From Eubacteriales bacterium (GTDB lineage: Bacteria > Bacillota > Clostridia > Oscillospirales > Oscillospiraceae), in the NCBI GenBank assembly GCA_030528965.1, contig JAUMXS010000069.1:1-6855 (forward strand): 6,855 bases of DNA. Reading direction: 5' to 3'. The translations under genes and the position numbers were made by a program. A model generated the notes under the pieces. It was not told the DNA's origin and ran no database searches. It saw only the letters and a list, made by a program, of their open reading frames with translations. Shown one piece after another: positions 5,728 to 6,855 of the stretch. Positions within the stretch are counted from its first letter, which is position 1. The number at the start of each line of letters is the position of its first letter.

Positions 5728-6855
5728 ATGTCCATACTCGGGGCTATCATCGTTCCCCACCCTCCTCTTATCATCCCTGCCGTGGGCCACGGACGTGAAC
5801 GGGACATTCAGCCCACCATCGATGCCTACCGCATTGCCGCAAAGCAAGTGGCGGACTGGAATCCGGATGTTTTGTTTCTCGCTTCCCCGCATACGGTGAT
5901 GTATGCCGACTATTTCCATATTTCCCCCGGCCGCAATGTCTGGGGCGATATGTCCTCCTTCGGAGCTCCAAAGGTTTCGATAACGACCGAATATGACGAA
6001 GATCTCCGAAAAGAAATGATCCGCCGGGCAGAAAATATCGGACTTCGCGCGGGAACATTGGGTGAGCGGGATCCCGCACTGGATCACGGTGCGTTTATCC
6101 CTTTATACTTTCTGCATGAAGCAGGTGTAAACTGTCCCATCGTACGTTTTGGGCTTTCAGGTCATTCCGCTCTGGATCATTACCGTTTGGGACAATGTGC
6201 CGCTCAGGCGGCGGAAGCCTTGGGCAAACGGGCTGTTTTTATTGCGAGCGGCGACCTTTCCCATAAGCTGAAACCGGACGGTCCCTATGGTTTTGCAGCA
6301 GAAGGCCCGATTTTTGATCAGAAAGTAACCGACGTGATGGTGTCCGGAAACTTTTTGGAATTCCTCAGCATGGACGAAGTCCTATGCGACAAAGCAGCTG
6401 AATGCGGGCTTGGCTCTTTCCGCATCATGGCCGGTGCACTTGACGGTCTGGCGGTAGAATCCAGACTGCTCAGCTATGAAGGACCTTTTGGTGTGGGCTA
6501 CGCAGTCGCAGTCTTTGAAGCAAAAGGCCCTGACAAAACCCGCTGTTTCGTCGAAGTTTTCGAAAGAGAGGAGTTGGAACAGCTTTCGAGAGCCAAAGCC
6601 GCCGAGGACCCCTGGGTCCAACTGGCGCGGCTGTCGCTGGAAACCTATGTCCGAACAGGAAAGGAACTTGCTAAGCTTCCGGAAGGTCTGCCTGAGGAAA
6701 TGACAAGCGAAGCAGCAGGCGTTTTCGTCTCACTCCATAAGTATCATCAACTGCGCGGCTGCATCGGGACGATAGCGCCGACCACTTCGTGTGTTGCGGA
6801 GGAAATCGTCCGAAACGCCATCTCCGCCGGTACGGAAGATCCCAGATTCCATCCT
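5728..6855 (+). CDS. amrA: AmmeMemoRadiSam system protein A: extradiol dioxygenase/MEMO-like plus AMMECR1 fusion (3' end missing)
   Basis: An uninterrupted frame of 376 codons runs from ATG 5728 to the window end with no stop, so the C-terminus is missing. Residues 1 to about 270 form a class III extradiol dioxygenase (LigB/MEMO-like) domain: IVPHPPLI (His11), ASPHT (His55), LDHGAFIPLYFL (His120), ASGDLSHKL (His179), ECGLGSF (Glu225) and GPFGVGYAVAVFE. By analogy with LigB, His11, His55 and perhaps Glu225 would bind iron and His179 would be catalytic; this is inference. From about residue 283 (DPWVQLARLSLETYV) an AMMECR1 domain begins, with its signature LRGCIGT at 342-348. Intact two-domain homologues are roughly 460 residues, so perhaps 90 are off the edge. 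It lies 41 bp after cobU with no terminator between, so cotranscription is likely. Its exact reaction is not known to me; the family normally accompanies a radical SAM gene, which may lie just beyond the edge. Confidence 0.88.
   Translation, partial: MSILGAIIVPHPPLIIPAVGHGRERDIQPTIDAYRIAAKQVADWNPDVLFLASPHTVMYADYFHISPGRNVWGDMSSFGAPKVSITTEYDEDLRKEMIRRAENIGLRAGTLGERDPALDHGAFIPLYFLHEAGVNCPIVRFGLSGHSALDHYRLGQCAAQAAEALGKRAVFIASGDLSHKLKPDGPYGFAAEGPIFDQKVTDVMVSGNFLEFLSMDEVLCDKAAECGLGSFRIMAGALDGLAVESRLLSYEGPFGVGYAVAVFEAKGPDKTRCFVEVFEREELEQLSRAKAAEDPWVQLARLSLETYVRTGKELAKLPEGLPEEMTSEAAGVFVSLHKYHQLRGCIGTIAPTTSCVAEEIVRNAISAGTEDPRFHP

Overview
The window looks like chromosomal DNA from an anaerobic member of the Bacillota (Firmicutes) with mid-range GC. 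The evidence is a DUF975 membrane protein (a family common in Clostridia and relatives), an oxygen-sensitive class III ribonucleotide reductase with its activase, strong AGGAGG-type ribosome binding sites, and an AmmeMemoRadiSam-type fusion gene. No phylogenetic search was possible, so the genus is not assigned. No mobile element, tRNA, rRNA or CRISPR array was seen.

Left part (1-1163). An A/C-rich edge with no clear gene is followed by a 36-bp perfect palindrome (98-133) that looks like a bidirectional terminator. Next comes a leftward DUF975 membrane protein gene (154-912). The 251-bp gap between it and nrdD carries divergent signals. These are a leftward extended -10 and, for nrdD, a TTGACA-N17-TACCAT promoter overlapped by one strong and one weak candidate NrdR box, spaced exactly 31 bp apart.

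Centre (1164-3991). nrdD and nrdG form a two-gene unit for making deoxyribonucleotides without oxygen. NrdG (radical SAM) installs the glycyl radical on NrdD (predicted Gly744), which then reduces ribonucleoside triphosphates. A 12-bp hairpin without a good T-tract lies between nrdG and the next gene.

Right part (4097-6855). cobT and cobU are 12 bp apart and encode lower-ligand activation and nucleotide-loop assembly steps of cobalamin synthesis or salvage; cobS, which joins their products, is not in the window. After a 41-bp gap a third co-directional gene begins with a strong ribosome binding site and runs off the right edge. It is a fusion of a class III extradiol dioxygenase/MEMO-like domain and an AMMECR1 domain (AmmeMemoRadiSam protein A). 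Its biochemical role is the least understood part of the window, and its apparent co-transcription with cobalamin genes is the most interesting lead.
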